From an uncultured Verrucomicrobiota bacterium (GTDB lineage Bacteria > Verrucomicrobiota > Verrucomicrobiia > Limisphaerales > UBA9464), in the NCBI GenBank assembly GCA_903821635.1, contig CAIJLV010000166.1, positions 1 to 64,000 of the forward strand: a stretch of DNA of 64,000 nt. Reading direction: 5' to 3'. Position numbers and translations under genes: made by a program. How positions within the stretch are numbered: position 1 is the stretch's first letter; each line of letters opens with the position of its first letter. The notes under the pieces were generated by a model. The model did not search any database. It had not been told where the DNA came from and worked only from the letters and a program-made list of their open reading frames with translations. Below are positions 9,391-17,817 of this stretch, one piece after another.

Positions 9391-10799
9391 AGCTCCACTG
9401 GTTTACCCTCCTGTGGTGCATGATTTGCGTAGGGCCGCAGGGCACTGCGGCCACGGCTGACTTCGCCGCTCGGTTTGATCAGTTCAAGACCAACGCTTCT
9501 CCAGCCGACCTCTACCGATTCCTCTACGCCATGCCCAAGGCGGGCGACTTGCACCATCACGCCGAGGGCAGTTGGCGCATGGAGGATCTCTTCACCGTCG
9601 CGACGGATCAGAAGCGCAGTGGGGGAAACCGTTTCTATACCCGGTTGACGGCCGGCGGTTGTCTCGACGAAACCAACCCGTGGCGGAAGTTTCAAACCAT
9701 CGCCGCGTTCACTTGGAAAGCGCTGCCCGAGTGTGCCCGGTCGGAATTTGTCGCCCTCGATACGCTCACGCCCACACAACGTTTGGCGTTTCTCAACTCC
9801 CTTCGCCTCGATGCGCCGGGGGAGGGCCGCAACGAGTTCTTCGAGGAAATCTGGCCGCGGATCGGCGCGCTCGGTCGCAGTGTCGATGTGTTCCTCGAAA
9901 TGACCGTCGAGACGATGAAACGCTACGGTGCGGAAGGGGTTAGGTATTTGGAGCCGCAGACCATGCCCCTCGGTTTCGTTGATGCCGAGGGGGCAGCCCT
10001 TGATCCGGAGGAGTTCCATCGCCGACTCAAAATTCGGCTGGAACAACCCGACGCTCGGGCCACCGGGGTGGCCGTCCGGTGGCAGGTGGTGGTGCTGCGG
10101 TTTACGCCGATGGCGGAAAAGAGGGTCGAGCAGGCTTATGACTTCATTGATCGTCACCGCGATCTCTGGGTGGGCATCAATATGGCGGGGCGGGAAGATA
10201 ACGACAAAGGTCACCCGCGCCGGTTTCTGGAAGTCTATCGCCGGATGCGCCATCGGCACGCCGGCATCGGGCTCGCGATTCACGCGGGCGAAGTCGATGA
10301 AGCCAACCCGCACATGCGCGACACCCTCCTGCTGGGCGCTACCCGTCTGGGCCACGGTAACAACGTGCTGACCGACGAAACTCTTTTGCTCCAACTCCGC
10401 ACCGGGGTCGCTTTGGTGGAGATCAATCTCGTCAGCAACCTCGTCCTCGAATACGTGGACCGCTACGCACAGCACCATTTCCCGGAGCTGCTTCGCACCG
10501 GTATTCCGGTTGCCCTTTCGACGGACGATTCCGGCATGTGGGATTCAAATATGACGGACGAATACCTGACGGCCGTGACGGAGTTTAATCTGACCTGGGC
10601 GGAGTTGGTTCAGTGCGGCCGCAACTCGCTCCAGTGGTCTTTCGCCGAGCCGGCGCTCAAGGCGCGACTCCTCGCCGACTACGAGCGGGACGTGCGGGCG
10701 TTCGAGGCCCGGCTCGGGGCCGATTGGACCGCCGCCCTCCAAGGAATCACGCCCGTCAGTTACGGCTTCGCCAAGCGGCGCTGGAACCTCGCTTTTTAA
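9387..10799 (+). CDS. Exported adenosine deaminase, ADGF/CECR1-like
   Basis: A 470-residue protein with all metal and catalytic motifs of adenosine deaminase: DLHHHAEGS (HxH at about residues 56-58), AIHAGEVDE (zinc His and catalytic Glu), RLGHGNNV, and ALSTDDSGMWDS (paired Asp). Unlike the ~340-residue cytoplasmic Add it begins with a signal peptide (MKLHWFTLLWCMICVG...) and has a long N-terminal extension, as in secreted adenosine deaminase growth-factor proteins. It would turn adenosine or deoxyadenosine into inosine in the periplasm. The ATG at 9387 overlaps the stop of the NUP gene by 4 bases. Confidence 0.92.
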   Translation: MKLHWFTLLWCMICVGPQGTAATADFAARFDQFKTNASPADLYRFLYAMPKAGDLHHHAEGSWRMEDLFTVATDQKRSGGNRFYTRLTAGGCLDETNPWRKFQTIAAFTWKALPECARSEFVALDTLTPTQRLAFLNSLRLDAPGEGRNEFFEEIWPRIGALGRSVDVFLEMTVETMKRYGAEGVRYLEPQTMPLGFVDAEGAALDPEEFHRRLKIRLEQPDARATGVAVRWQVVVLRFTPMAEKRVEQAYDFIDRHRDLWVGINMAGREDNDKGHPRRFLEVYRRMRHRHAGIGLAIHAGEVDEANPHMRDTLLLGATRLGHGNNVLTDETLLLQLRTGVALVEINLVSNLVLEYVDRYAQHHFPELLRTGIPVALSTDDSGMWDSNMTDEYLTAVTEFNLTWAELVQCGRNSLQWSFAEPALKARLLADYERDVRAFEARLGADWTAALQGITPVSYGFAKRRWNLAF

Positions 10800-11076
10800 A
10801 CTCCGGATGGACCTCGAAATACTCACCCTTCAGCCGATGCGCCCTGCCTTTGGAGGCCACCTGCCCCGGGTGTTTTCTGGCTGTGGGGGGCGGAAGGTGC
10901 CAGTTCGGAAGCCAGGGCTGGGGTGCGCAAGTCGCTGCGCGGCGCCCGAATTTCGTTGGCGGGCAGGCTCGCCGGCGTTGGGTGCCTCCCGGCAAAGTTC
11001 GTTCAACTATCAGTCCCAGATGGGGTGGCTCCCAACGGCTCGTTCATCCGGGCTTATTTGAGGTTAATTTTCACCC

Positions 11077-12393
11077 ATGCTTAACCGCCTTTTCAAATTG
11101 GAGGAACACGGCACCACCGTGCGCCGTGAACTCATCGGCGGCCTCACCACCTTTGCCGCGATGGCCTACATCCTCGCGGTAAACCCCACGATCCTCGCCC
11201 AGTCGGGCATGGATCGCGGCGCGCTCATCACGGCCACGGCGCTCGCCTCGGCGCTCATGACTCTCCTGATGGCGTGGGCGACCAACTATCCCATTGCCCT
11301 TGCCCCGGGTATGGGGCTCAACGCGTTTTTCACTTTTGGCATCTGCCTCGGCGCCAAGATTCCGTGGCCAGCCGCGCTGGGGTTGGTGTTTTACGGCGGG
11401 GTCGCGTTCCTGATCCTGACGCTCACCGGTGTGCGGCAAAAGCTCATCGAGTCCATCCCGCACGAACTCAAACTGGCGATCACTTGCGGCATCGGATTGT
11501 TCATCGCCTTCATTGGCCTCAAGGGGGCCGGCGTCATTTCGGCCAACCCCGCGACCTTCGTCACGCTGGGCGACATCCGCCAACCCGGCCCGCTCATGGC
11601 CTTGGGCGGCATCATCCTCGCCGCGGTGCTCATTTGGCGAAAAATTCCAGGCGCCATCATTCTCACGGTTCTCGCCTTGACCGCCCTGGGTTTGGTCCTG
11701 AAGACGGCCGACGGCCAGCCGGTCACCCCGTTGCCCAGCACGTTGGTGTCGGCTCCAGCGACGCTGACACCGACTTTCCTGCAGCTTGATCTCGGCTATT
11801 TTTGGCAGCACTGGCGCGTCTGTCTGCCGCTGTTGTTGGCGCTGCTGTTCGTCGACTTGTTCGACAACATGGGCACGCTCATCGGAGTTTGCCACCGGGC
11901 GGGGCTTTTGGATCGAGAGGGCAACCTCCCCAAAATCGGCCGAGCCCTCACTGCCGATGCCACTGCCGCGATGGTTGGTTCGATGCTCGGCACTTCCACA
12001 GTCACCAGCTACATCGAATCGGCCGCCGGGGTCGAGGCCGGGGGGCGCACCGGATTGACGGCGATCACCACCGCCGGGTGCTTCCTGCTCGCGCTCTTTC
12101 TGAGCCCCCTGATCGCCATCATCCCCGCCGCCGCCACTGCGCCGGCGCTGGTCATCGTCGGGGTGTTCATGATGCAGAGCATCGGTGATTTGGAGCTGAA
12201 GGATTTTTCCAAGGCGGTGCCGGCGGTCGTCACCATGCTGGCAATGCCGCTCACCTTCAGCATCGCAGAGGGTATCGCGCTCGGCTTCGTCGTGTATGTC
12301 TTCTTCATGCTTGGCATCGGCCGGGCGCGTGAGGTCAAGCCGCTGTCGTGGGGGCTTGGGGTCCTGTTCCTCGCCCACTTGATTTGGAAATGA
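11077..12393 (+). CDS. AzgA-type NCS2 purine base permease
   Basis: A 438-residue inner-membrane protein with about 12-14 hydrophobic segments. It is recognisable as the AzgA (hypoxanthine/guanine/adenine) branch of NCS2 transporters by GGLTTFAAMAYILAVNP at residues 22-38, ALAPGMGLNAFFTF, and RQKLIESIPHELKLAITCGI. The DLFDNMGTLIGV segment and a following gene-family-typical acidic helix lie in the second half. It imports free purine bases by proton symport. A 277-base gap from the adenosine deaminase stop may contain its own promoter, but I see no clear site. The stop overlaps the next start (ATGA). Confidence 0.93.
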   Translation: MLNRLFKLEEHGTTVRRELIGGLTTFAAMAYILAVNPTILAQSGMDRGALITATALASALMTLLMAWATNYPIALAPGMGLNAFFTFGICLGAKIPWPAALGLVFYGGVAFLILTLTGVRQKLIESIPHELKLAITCGIGLFIAFIGLKGAGVISANPATFVTLGDIRQPGPLMALGGIILAAVLIWRKIPGAIILTVLALTALGLVLKTADGQPVTPLPSTLVSAPATLTPTFLQLDLGYFWQHWRVCLPLLLALLFVDLFDNMGTLIGVCHRAGLLDREGNLPKIGRALTADATAAMVGSMLGTSTVTSYIESAAGVEAGGRTGLTAITTAGCFLLALFLSPLIAIIPAAATAPALVIVGVFMMQSIGDLELKDFSKAVPAVVTMLAMPLTFSIAEGIALGFVVYVFFMLGIGRAREVKPLSWGLGVLFLAHLIWK

Positions 12394-13379
12394 AAAATCA
12401 ACACCTCAAAACCTGGTTTCAGCAACTCACCCCGAATCAAATCCACCGGGCATGGGTCCGGCCAATCACCGACGGACTAGGCTGCCTCATGCTGGTGCTG
12501 TTCACGGGCTGCGCAACTTCCCAGCGGCTTGCCACCGAGGGCCGTGGTGGTGCCCCGTTGATCGCTGTCATGGCGGCCTACGGGCCTGAGATTGCTGCGC
12601 ACGAGACGATCTTTCTGGGCACCAACCAGCCCGTCCGTGTCACGACGATCAATGGCGTCGTCTTCAAGCAGGTCCGGTTTGAGGGCCACGACCTGCTCCT
12701 GTTTCCCAGCGGAGTCAGCATGGTCAACGCCGCGATGACGACCCAACTCGCCTTGGAGCGGTTTCCTATTTCCCATGTGCTCTTTGCGGGCATTGCCGGG
12801 GGCATCAATCCGGCCCATCAGATTGGCGACGTCGTGATTCCCGAGAAGTGGTTTCACCATTCGGAAGCGGTTTACCTGAATCCGAAGCCCGATGCGTCCG
12901 GGTATGTGTTGCCCAGCTATTTTACGCCGCCCTACGAGAACTTCGGATTCATGTTTCCCGATCACGTTTCGGCCGTGCGGGCCGGCCTGAAGGAGCCGGC
13001 CAAGCAGGCGCATTTTGGAGCGGATCCAGAACTGTTGGCGGCGGCACGCCGAGCGGTTCCCACCGTGCCACCCTTGGTTTATTCGGGCCGGCGCGCTGAA
13101 GTCGCCGTGGGTGGCAATGGCATTGCCGGACCGGTCTTCATGGACAACCGGGAGTATCGACAGTGGGCTTTTCGCGTCTGGCAAGCGGAGTGTTTGGACA
13201 TGGAATCTACCGCCATCGCTCAAGTTTGTTGGGCCAATCGGAAGCCGTTTTTGATCGTCCGCAGTCTGAGTGATCTGGCCGGTGGTCAGGAAGGCGTCAA
13301 CGCGGCCGACACCACGGAAGGTCCGGTCTCCGGCCACGCGACGATCGTCCTGCGTGAAGTCATCCGGCAGTTGCCGTAA
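12390..13379 (+). CDS. MTA/SAH nucleosidase-like lipoprotein (phosphorylase superfamily)
   Basis: A 329-residue member of the PNP/UDP phosphorylase superfamily closest to 5'-methylthioadenosine/S-adenosylhomocysteine nucleosidase. It has the N-terminal strand LIAVMAAYGPEIAA with a glutamate near the position of the MTAN general acid pair, FPSGVSMVNAAMTTQLAL, FAGIAGGINP, the ribose-binding LDMESTAIAQV, and the catalytic aspartate in VRSLSDLAGG. It differs from cytosolic Pfs/MtnN by an N-terminal hydrophobic segment ending in TGC (Cys41), which reads as a lipoprotein signal. It would release adenine or another base outside the cytoplasm for the AzgA permease encoded just upstream, with which it overlaps by 4 bases. 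Confidence 0.85.
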   Translation: MKNQHLKTWFQQLTPNQIHRAWVRPITDGLGCLMLVLFTGCATSQRLATEGRGGAPLIAVMAAYGPEIAAHETIFLGTNQPVRVTTINGVVFKQVRFEGHDLLLFPSGVSMVNAAMTTQLALERFPISHVLFAGIAGGINPAHQIGDVVIPEKWFHHSEAVYLNPKPDASGYVLPSYFTPPYENFGFMFPDHVSAVRAGLKEPAKQAHFGADPELLAAARRAVPTVPPLVYSGRRAEVAVGGNGIAGPVFMDNREYRQWAFRVWQAECLDMESTAIAQVCWANRKPFLIVRSLSDLAGGQEGVNAADTTEGPVSGHATIVLREVIRQLP

Positions 13380-13435
13380 TTTCCGGACAGTTCAATTGCT
13401 CGAACGGAGCGCGAGAAGCTGCCCGGCTCAAAGCG

Positions 13436-14413
13436 CTAGGACTCAGGCTGCTGGCGAGCGAAGCGGTCCGCCAAAACGCCGCACACGAGTAGTTGGAGCG
13501 GATGGTAGAGCAGGATCGGCAGCAAGATGAGCCCCAAGCCGGGGTGGGTGCCAAAGATCGCCTTGGCCAGCGGAATGCCGGAGGCGATTGTTTTTTGGGG
13601 CGCGCAAAATAACGCCGCAATGCGGCTGGGCCGATCTAATCGGTCCAGCCGGGCGAGGCCCTCCACCAAACTCAACGCCAAGAGCAACAGGCCCAAAACC
13701 CCGCCCGCCACGCCTAGAATAAAGGTCCTCGAGTGCTGTTGCCAGAGGCCCTGCTGCACGGAGTTGCAGAACGCGGTGAAGACCAAAAACAGAATCAAGG
13801 CGCTGCCGATGTGGCCGAACCGTTGTTTGCGCTGATCTGCCCACGCGCCCACTGCGAGGCGCAGTAATTGGCCGACGCCCAGCGGCCCCAGCAAGAGTAG
13901 GACGAGGTCGCGCACGATTTCTCCGAGCGGTTGAGTTTGCCCGCCTTGAGCCATCAGCCAGCCCACCCAGAGCGGCGTCAAAAACACCCCGAGCACGTTC
14001 GACAACGCGGCGTTGAAGATGGCCCCGACCGTGTTGCCGCCGGCGAGCCCCGTCAGGACCACCGAGGTCGAAACCGTTGACGGCAGCACGCAGAGAAACA
14101 GAAAACCGAGGCGCAAATCAGGCGGCAAGCGCTGGCCGATGAGCCGGTCGAGTCCGAGTCCGATTAGCGGGAAGAGGAGGAAGGTGAACGACTGCACGAG
14201 CCAATGCAGCCGCCAATGCCCGGCGCCCCGGCGCAACGCCGCCAGCGGTAAGACCAACCCTTGAAGGAGGAAAATCACGGCCACGCCGAGCTTGGTGGTC
14301 AATTCCGGCCGCAGGGGCCCCCCGGTGGCCCCGAACTCGGGATCGACCCAAGCCAGCAGGACGGCCACCGGCAGGGAGAGCACGAACCAGTTGCGGGAAA
14401 TGAAGTGTTTCAA
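13436..14413 (-). CDS. SBF-like (bile acid:sodium symporter superfamily) transporter
   Basis: A 325-residue protein with about 10 predicted membrane helices. It resembles the SBF-like branch (YfeH/SLC10A7-type) rather than ArsB or ASBT: an N-terminal WVDPEFGATGGPL segment, LFLCVLPSTVSTSVVLTGLAGGN (the conserved crossover region), and LGLILLPILLYHPLQL near the end. The length is typical. The substrate is unknown. It converges with the nucleosidase gene across 56 bases and lies downstream of the glycosyltransferase on the same strand, with a 128-base gap, so it could be an independent unit. I do not count it as part of the purine locus. Confidence 0.85.
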   Translation of the reverse strand: MKHFISRNWFVLSLPVAVLLAWVDPEFGATGGPLRPELTTKLGVAVIFLLQGLVLPLAALRRGAGHWRLHWLVQSFTFLLFPLIGLGLDRLIGQRLPPDLRLGFLFLCVLPSTVSTSVVLTGLAGGNTVGAIFNAALSNVLGVFLTPLWVGWLMAQGGQTQPLGEIVRDLVLLLLGPLGVGQLLRLAVGAWADQRKQRFGHIGSALILFLVFTAFCNSVQQGLWQQHSRTFILGVAGGVLGLLLLALSLVEGLARLDRLDRPSRIAALFCAPQKTIASGIPLAKAIFGTHPGLGLILLPILLYHPLQLLVCGVLADRFARQQPES

Positions 14414-14541
14414 AAAGGCGGACCGAGAATGTCGCGGTGGGAAGATTCCGCAACCGTGGCTGCGAAGGGTGCGGCCCGCCGCCGCCCAGTGAAAACTAAA
14501 GCGGTGGACTCAAGCCGCCACGGGTGGGGAAATTCGGCCCG

Positions 14542-15264
14542 TCAGCCGATTCGTCCGGCTTCCACTTTCACCGGTCGGAGCCGGCGGCGCTGAAACCACG
14601 CGACGCCAACGAGGTCGAAGAGGCCACGCCAGACGCGATTCCAGACCCCGTATTTGCTCACACCGGCCACGCGCGGCCGGTGGTTCACCGGCACTTCCCG
14701 GCAGGTGAAACCGCCGCCGGCGACCAAGATCGGCAGGAAGCGGTGTAGGCCATTGAAGGCAAACAGGCCGGCGAGGCACTCGCGTTTGAAAGCCCGCAGG
14801 GCGCAGCCGGTGTCGGCGAAGTCGTAGCGGAGTGCGGCTTTGCGGGCGGCGCGGGCGATTCTGGAAGACGCCTTGCGGATGAACGAGTCCTCACGCTTCA
14901 CCCGATGGCCGCAGACGAAATCCACCTCGGTGAGCAGTTGGAGCATCTGGGGTAACTCCGCGGGATCATTCTGGAGGTCGCCGTCGAGCGTGCAGAGCAG
15001 TGGGGCGGTGGAATGCATGATGCCGGTCCACACGGCCGCGCTCTGGCCGCGGTTTTGGGTGTGCCGCCAGCCGCGGACTTGGGGGGTTGTCGCCTGTGCT
15101 TTCAGCACCCGCTGCCACGTGTCGTCCGTGCTGGCGTCGTCTACGAGCACGATTTCCCAAGGGCGCTTTTCCGGGGAAAAAATCCGGATCAGCTCCTGAA
15201 CGAGGGGTTCGATATTATCCGCCTCGTTAAAGACGGGGACGACGATGGCAATCTCGGCGGGCAC
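14542..15264 (-). CDS. Family 2 glycosyltransferase, polyprenyl-phosphate sugar transferase type
   Basis: A 240-residue GT-A enzyme. It has VVPVFNEADNI at the N-terminus, VDDASTDDTW, the nucleotide-sugar/metal motif LDGDLQNDP (a DxD-type motif), and a C-terminal HRPRVAGVSKYG segment like dolichyl- or undecaprenyl-phosphate mannosyl/glucosyl transferases. No C-terminal membrane helices are present, as in the short DPM1-type enzymes. It is probably peripheral on the inner membrane, loading a sugar onto a polyprenyl phosphate. It follows ftsY on the same strand after 97 bases. Confidence 0.87.
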   Translation of the reverse strand: MPAEIAIVVPVFNEADNIEPLVQELIRIFSPEKRPWEIVLVDDASTDDTWQRVLKAQATTPQVRGWRHTQNRGQSAAVWTGIMHSTAPLLCTLDGDLQNDPAELPQMLQLLTEVDFVCGHRVKREDSFIRKASSRIARAARKAALRYDFADTGCALRAFKRECLAGLFAFNGLHRFLPILVAGGGFTCREVPVNHRPRVAGVSKYGVWNRVWRGLFDLVGVAWFQRRRLRPVKVEAGRIG

Positions 15265-15361
15265 GACGCGACGTTAGGGAACCCAACGGCGCGGGGGAAG
15301 ACGCTTAAAGCCGGGGGGCGCAAAGGGCTGAAGGTCCGCCTTGGGTGGGTGTTGGCCGGCT

Positions 15362-16276
15362 TCAACGCGTCTCGAATAACGCGTCGGCAAATTCCTTCGC
15401 GTTGAACGGTTGGAGATCATCCGCCTGCTCGCCGACGCCGATGAATTTCACTGGGATGCCGAGTTCGCGCTGGATGGCGACCACGGCGCCGCCTTTGCTG
15501 GTGCCGTCCAGTTTGGTGATGATGAGGCCGGTGAGCTTCACCGCCTTGTGAAATTCGCGGGCTTGGTTCAACGCGTTCATACCGGTCGAACCGTCGAGCA
15601 CCAGCAGCACCTCGTGGGGGGCGCTCGGCAGCTTTTTGTCGATGACGCGGTGAACCTTTTGGAGCTCGGCCATCAAGTTGTTCTTGGTGTGCAGGCGGCC
15701 GGCGGTATCCACAAACAGCCACTTGGCCCCGCGGGCTTGGGCAGCGGTGATTGCGTCGTGGGCGACGGCGGCGGGATCAGCCTGATACGCCCCGGCGACC
15801 ACTGGCACGTGCAGGCGTTCGCCCCACAGCTTGAGTTGCTCAATGGCGGCGGCCCGGAAGGTGTCGCAGGCCGCGAGCACGGCGGTTTCGCCGCGTTGCT
15901 GGACTAGGTGGGCGAGTTTGGCCGACGTCGTGGTTTTGCCGGTGCCATTGACGCCAACGATGGAAACAACGGTCAGACCCGTCGGTTGGGCGGGGAGCGC
16001 AGGGTTGCCTTGGGCAAGGCTCTGCTCGACCTCGCGTGCGGCAATCTCGATGAAGTCCGCGCCGCTGCGGCCCTGTGTCTCAAAGGCAGTTTTGGCCGCG
16101 GTGATGATCTGGTGAGTCATCGCGAGCCCCAAGTCCGCCCGGAGGAGGGCTGCCTCAAGTTCCTCAAAATTGTCGGCCGTCAGTCGGGGGGAGCGGGTGA
16201 CGATGCGTTTTACTTCGTGCGCCAGTGCGGACGTCGTCTTGGTGAACGCGGCCTTGAGTTTATCGAAGAAGCCCAT
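15362..16276 (-). CDS. ftsY: Signal recognition particle receptor FtsY
   Basis: A 304-residue SRP GTPase in the short form without the acidic A domain of Escherichia coli. The N domain helices come first, then the G domain: [15 protein letters not shown] (P-loop), [33 protein letters not shown], and the closing [12 protein letters not shown] that is diagnostic of FtsY. It docks ribosome-SRP complexes at the inner membrane. The ATG at 16276 begins [11 protein letters not shown], an amphipathic membrane-targeting helix typical of the family. It lies 9 bases after the PHP gene, probably in the operon nusB-PHP-ftsY. Confidence 0.97.
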   Translation of the reverse strand: MGFFDKLKAAFTKTTSALAHEVKRIVTRSPRLTADNFEELEAALLRADLGLAMTHQIITAAKTAFETQGRSGADFIEIAAREVEQSLAQGNPALPAQPTGLTVVSIVGVNGTGKTTTSAKLAHLVQQRGETAVLAACDTFRAAAIEQLKLWGERLHVPVVAGAYQADPAAVAHDAITAAQARGAKWLFVDTAGRLHTKNNLMAELQKVHRVIDKKLPSAPHEVLLVLDGSTGMNALNQAREFHKAVKLTGLIITKLDGTSKGGAVVAIQRELGIPVKFIGVGEQADDLQPFNAKEFADALFETR

Positions 16277-16285
16277 GGAGGAAAA

Positions 16286-17131
16286 TTAGTTGGCCGCCGT
16301 GGTTTCAGCGGTGGGCGTGGGCCGGCGGCGGGCCTTGAGGTGGGTAACCTGTTCGTAGGGCAACTTCACCCGGCCGATGAGGGGTTGCCCCTTGGACATG
16401 CCGTGGCAGTCGCTGCCGCCGGTGGCCACGAGGCCGAGTTCACTGGCGCGTTGGGCGTAACCGGCGGACGCATCGGCGGAGTGCTTCGAGTGCCAGCATT
16501 CCAAGCCGTCGAGTTCGTGTTTGGCGATCTCCGCAATGATCGCGTCGTCTCGGTAGAGTCCGGGATGGGCCAGCACTGCCACCCCGCCGACGGCGTGGAT
16601 CAATTCGATGGTGGTGCGGGTTTCCATGCGAGTTTTGGCCACCCAGCCCGCGCGGCCCTTTTTTAGGTAGCGCTCAAAGGCGTCGTCAAAGGTCTTGCAG
16701 AAGCCGCCGGCCACGAGCGCACGGGCGATATGCGGGCGGCCCGGTGCCAGGCACTGGGCGATTTCGAAAACCGCGTCCGTCGTCAGGTTGATGCCCCGCC
16801 GGTTCAGTCGTTCCACCATGTCGCGGATGCGTTGCGTCCGGACCGCTTGGAAGGTGGCTAGTTGGGCGAGCAGGGCGGGCGATTCGGTGTCGAGCCAGTA
16901 GCCGAGGATGTGGACTTCCCGGCCGCAATGATCCGCGGTGAATTCGGCCCCAGGAATGAATTCCAGCCCGTGCTGGGCGCAGGCCTCCGCCATGCGGGGA
17001 CAACCGGCGATGGTGTCGTGGTCGGTGAGGGCGACGGCGGCGAGGTTTTGTTCGGCAGCCCGTGCGGCCAGTTCTTCCGGCGTGAACGTGCCGTCGGAGA
17101 AATTCGTGTGGAGGTGCAGGTCGGCGAACAT
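16286..17131 (-). CDS. PHP-domain 3',5'-nucleotide phosphatase (YciV/RNase AM-like)
   Basis: A 281-residue PHP metallo-phosphoesterase. Metal ligands are in DLHLHTNFSDGTFTPEEL, ALTDHDTIAG, the GAEF segment, AHPGLY and the final GSDCHG. This order and size match bacterial YciV proteins, which dephosphorylate 3',5'-nucleotides and trim RNA 5' ends. The ATG at 17131 starts directly at the first metal motif. A longer frame reaching 17182 would overlap nusB and has no resemblance to the family. It is located between nusB and ftsY with short gaps, so likely co-transcribed. Confidence 0.9.
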   Translation of the reverse strand: MFADLHLHTNFSDGTFTPEELAARAAEQNLAAVALTDHDTIAGCPRMAEACAQHGLEFIPGAEFTADHCGREVHILGYWLDTESPALLAQLATFQAVRTQRIRDMVERLNRRGINLTTDAVFEIAQCLAPGRPHIARALVAGGFCKTFDDAFERYLKKGRAGWVAKTRMETRTTIELIHAVGGVAVLAHPGLYRDDAIIAEIAKHELDGLECWHSKHSADASAGYAQRASELGLVATGGSDCHGMSKGQPLIGRVKLPYEQVTHLKARRRPTPTAETTAAN

Positions 17132-17162
17132 GGGCAGTAACAGACGGTAAATGAGGGCGGCG

Positions 17163-17678
17163 TCAAACGGCCGGGCCGTCATTCGCAGTCCGGGCGGGGC
17201 GAAGGGTGTCGGCTTTGACCTTGTCGAGGATGCCGTTCACGAACCGGCCGCTCTGCTCGGTGGAGAACCGCTTCGCAATCTCAATCGCCTCGTTGATGCT
17301 GACCACCGGGGGAATGTCTTCGCGATGCATGATTTCGTGGATGGCCATGCGGAGGAGATTGCGGTCCACAGCGGCGATGCGGTGCAGGTCCCAGTTCAGG
17401 GCATAGCGTTGAATCACTTCGTCCAACTCGGTCCGGTGCTTGAGCACGCCCCGGACCAGCGCATCGGCAAACATCCGGGTGGCGAGCTCCTCGGGCGTGG
17501 GCGGCGGCAATTCGATTTTGACGCCGTAAGTCGGGCCAGTCTGGGCGTCTTGGATCGCGGCGGTCCGGGCGGTGTCCCAAAACTGGTTGAGCGCCGCGTC
17601 AAGATCCCCCGACGGATTCAGGTCATACTGAAATAAAAACTGGAGCGCCCTTTCCCGAGCCTCGCGACGTTTACGCAT
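17163..17678 (-). CDS. nusB: Transcription antitermination factor NusB
   Basis: A 171-residue all-helical RNA-binding protein. The N-terminus RREARERALQFLFQYDL and the C-terminal block PPVVSINEAIEIAKRFSTEQ with GRFVNGILDKV are the family hallmarks. It forms the boxA-binding complex with NusE/S10 for rRNA antitermination. It is somewhat longer than the usual ~140 residues because of an inserted loop around residues 35-65 and a short tail. It is the first gene of the run with the PHP phosphatase and ftsY. Confidence 0.96.
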   Translation of the reverse strand: MRKRREARERALQFLFQYDLNPSGDLDAALNQFWDTARTAAIQDAQTGPTYGVKIELPPPTPEELATRMFADALVRGVLKHRTELDEVIQRYALNWDLHRIAAVDRNLLRMAIHEIMHREDIPPVVSINEAIEIAKRFSTEQSGRFVNGILDKVKADTLRPARTANDGPAV

Positions 17679-17817
17679 GGGAGCAGCATGAAGAAGGGAC
17701 GCGGGGCGAGGAAGCGGTTTTTGCGGCCTAGGAATCGCTCTGCCGGCGCCGCTGCTGCGGTAGGAAACGGCGGTTTTAGGGCAATTTACGGGCGGGGCTA
17801 AAATTCACCCGCTGGCC

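Noticed and set aside
10800-11076. Possible purine riboswitch or small gene ahead of the AzgA permease
   Set aside because: I did not find the conserved purine-aptamer core or a credible reading frame; the frames crossing the gap run into neighbouring genes.
11071-12378. A 435-codon antisense frame over the AzgA permease
   Set aside because: It is Asp/Glu/Arg/Gln-rich, the typical complement of a membrane protein gene, and has no family resemblance.
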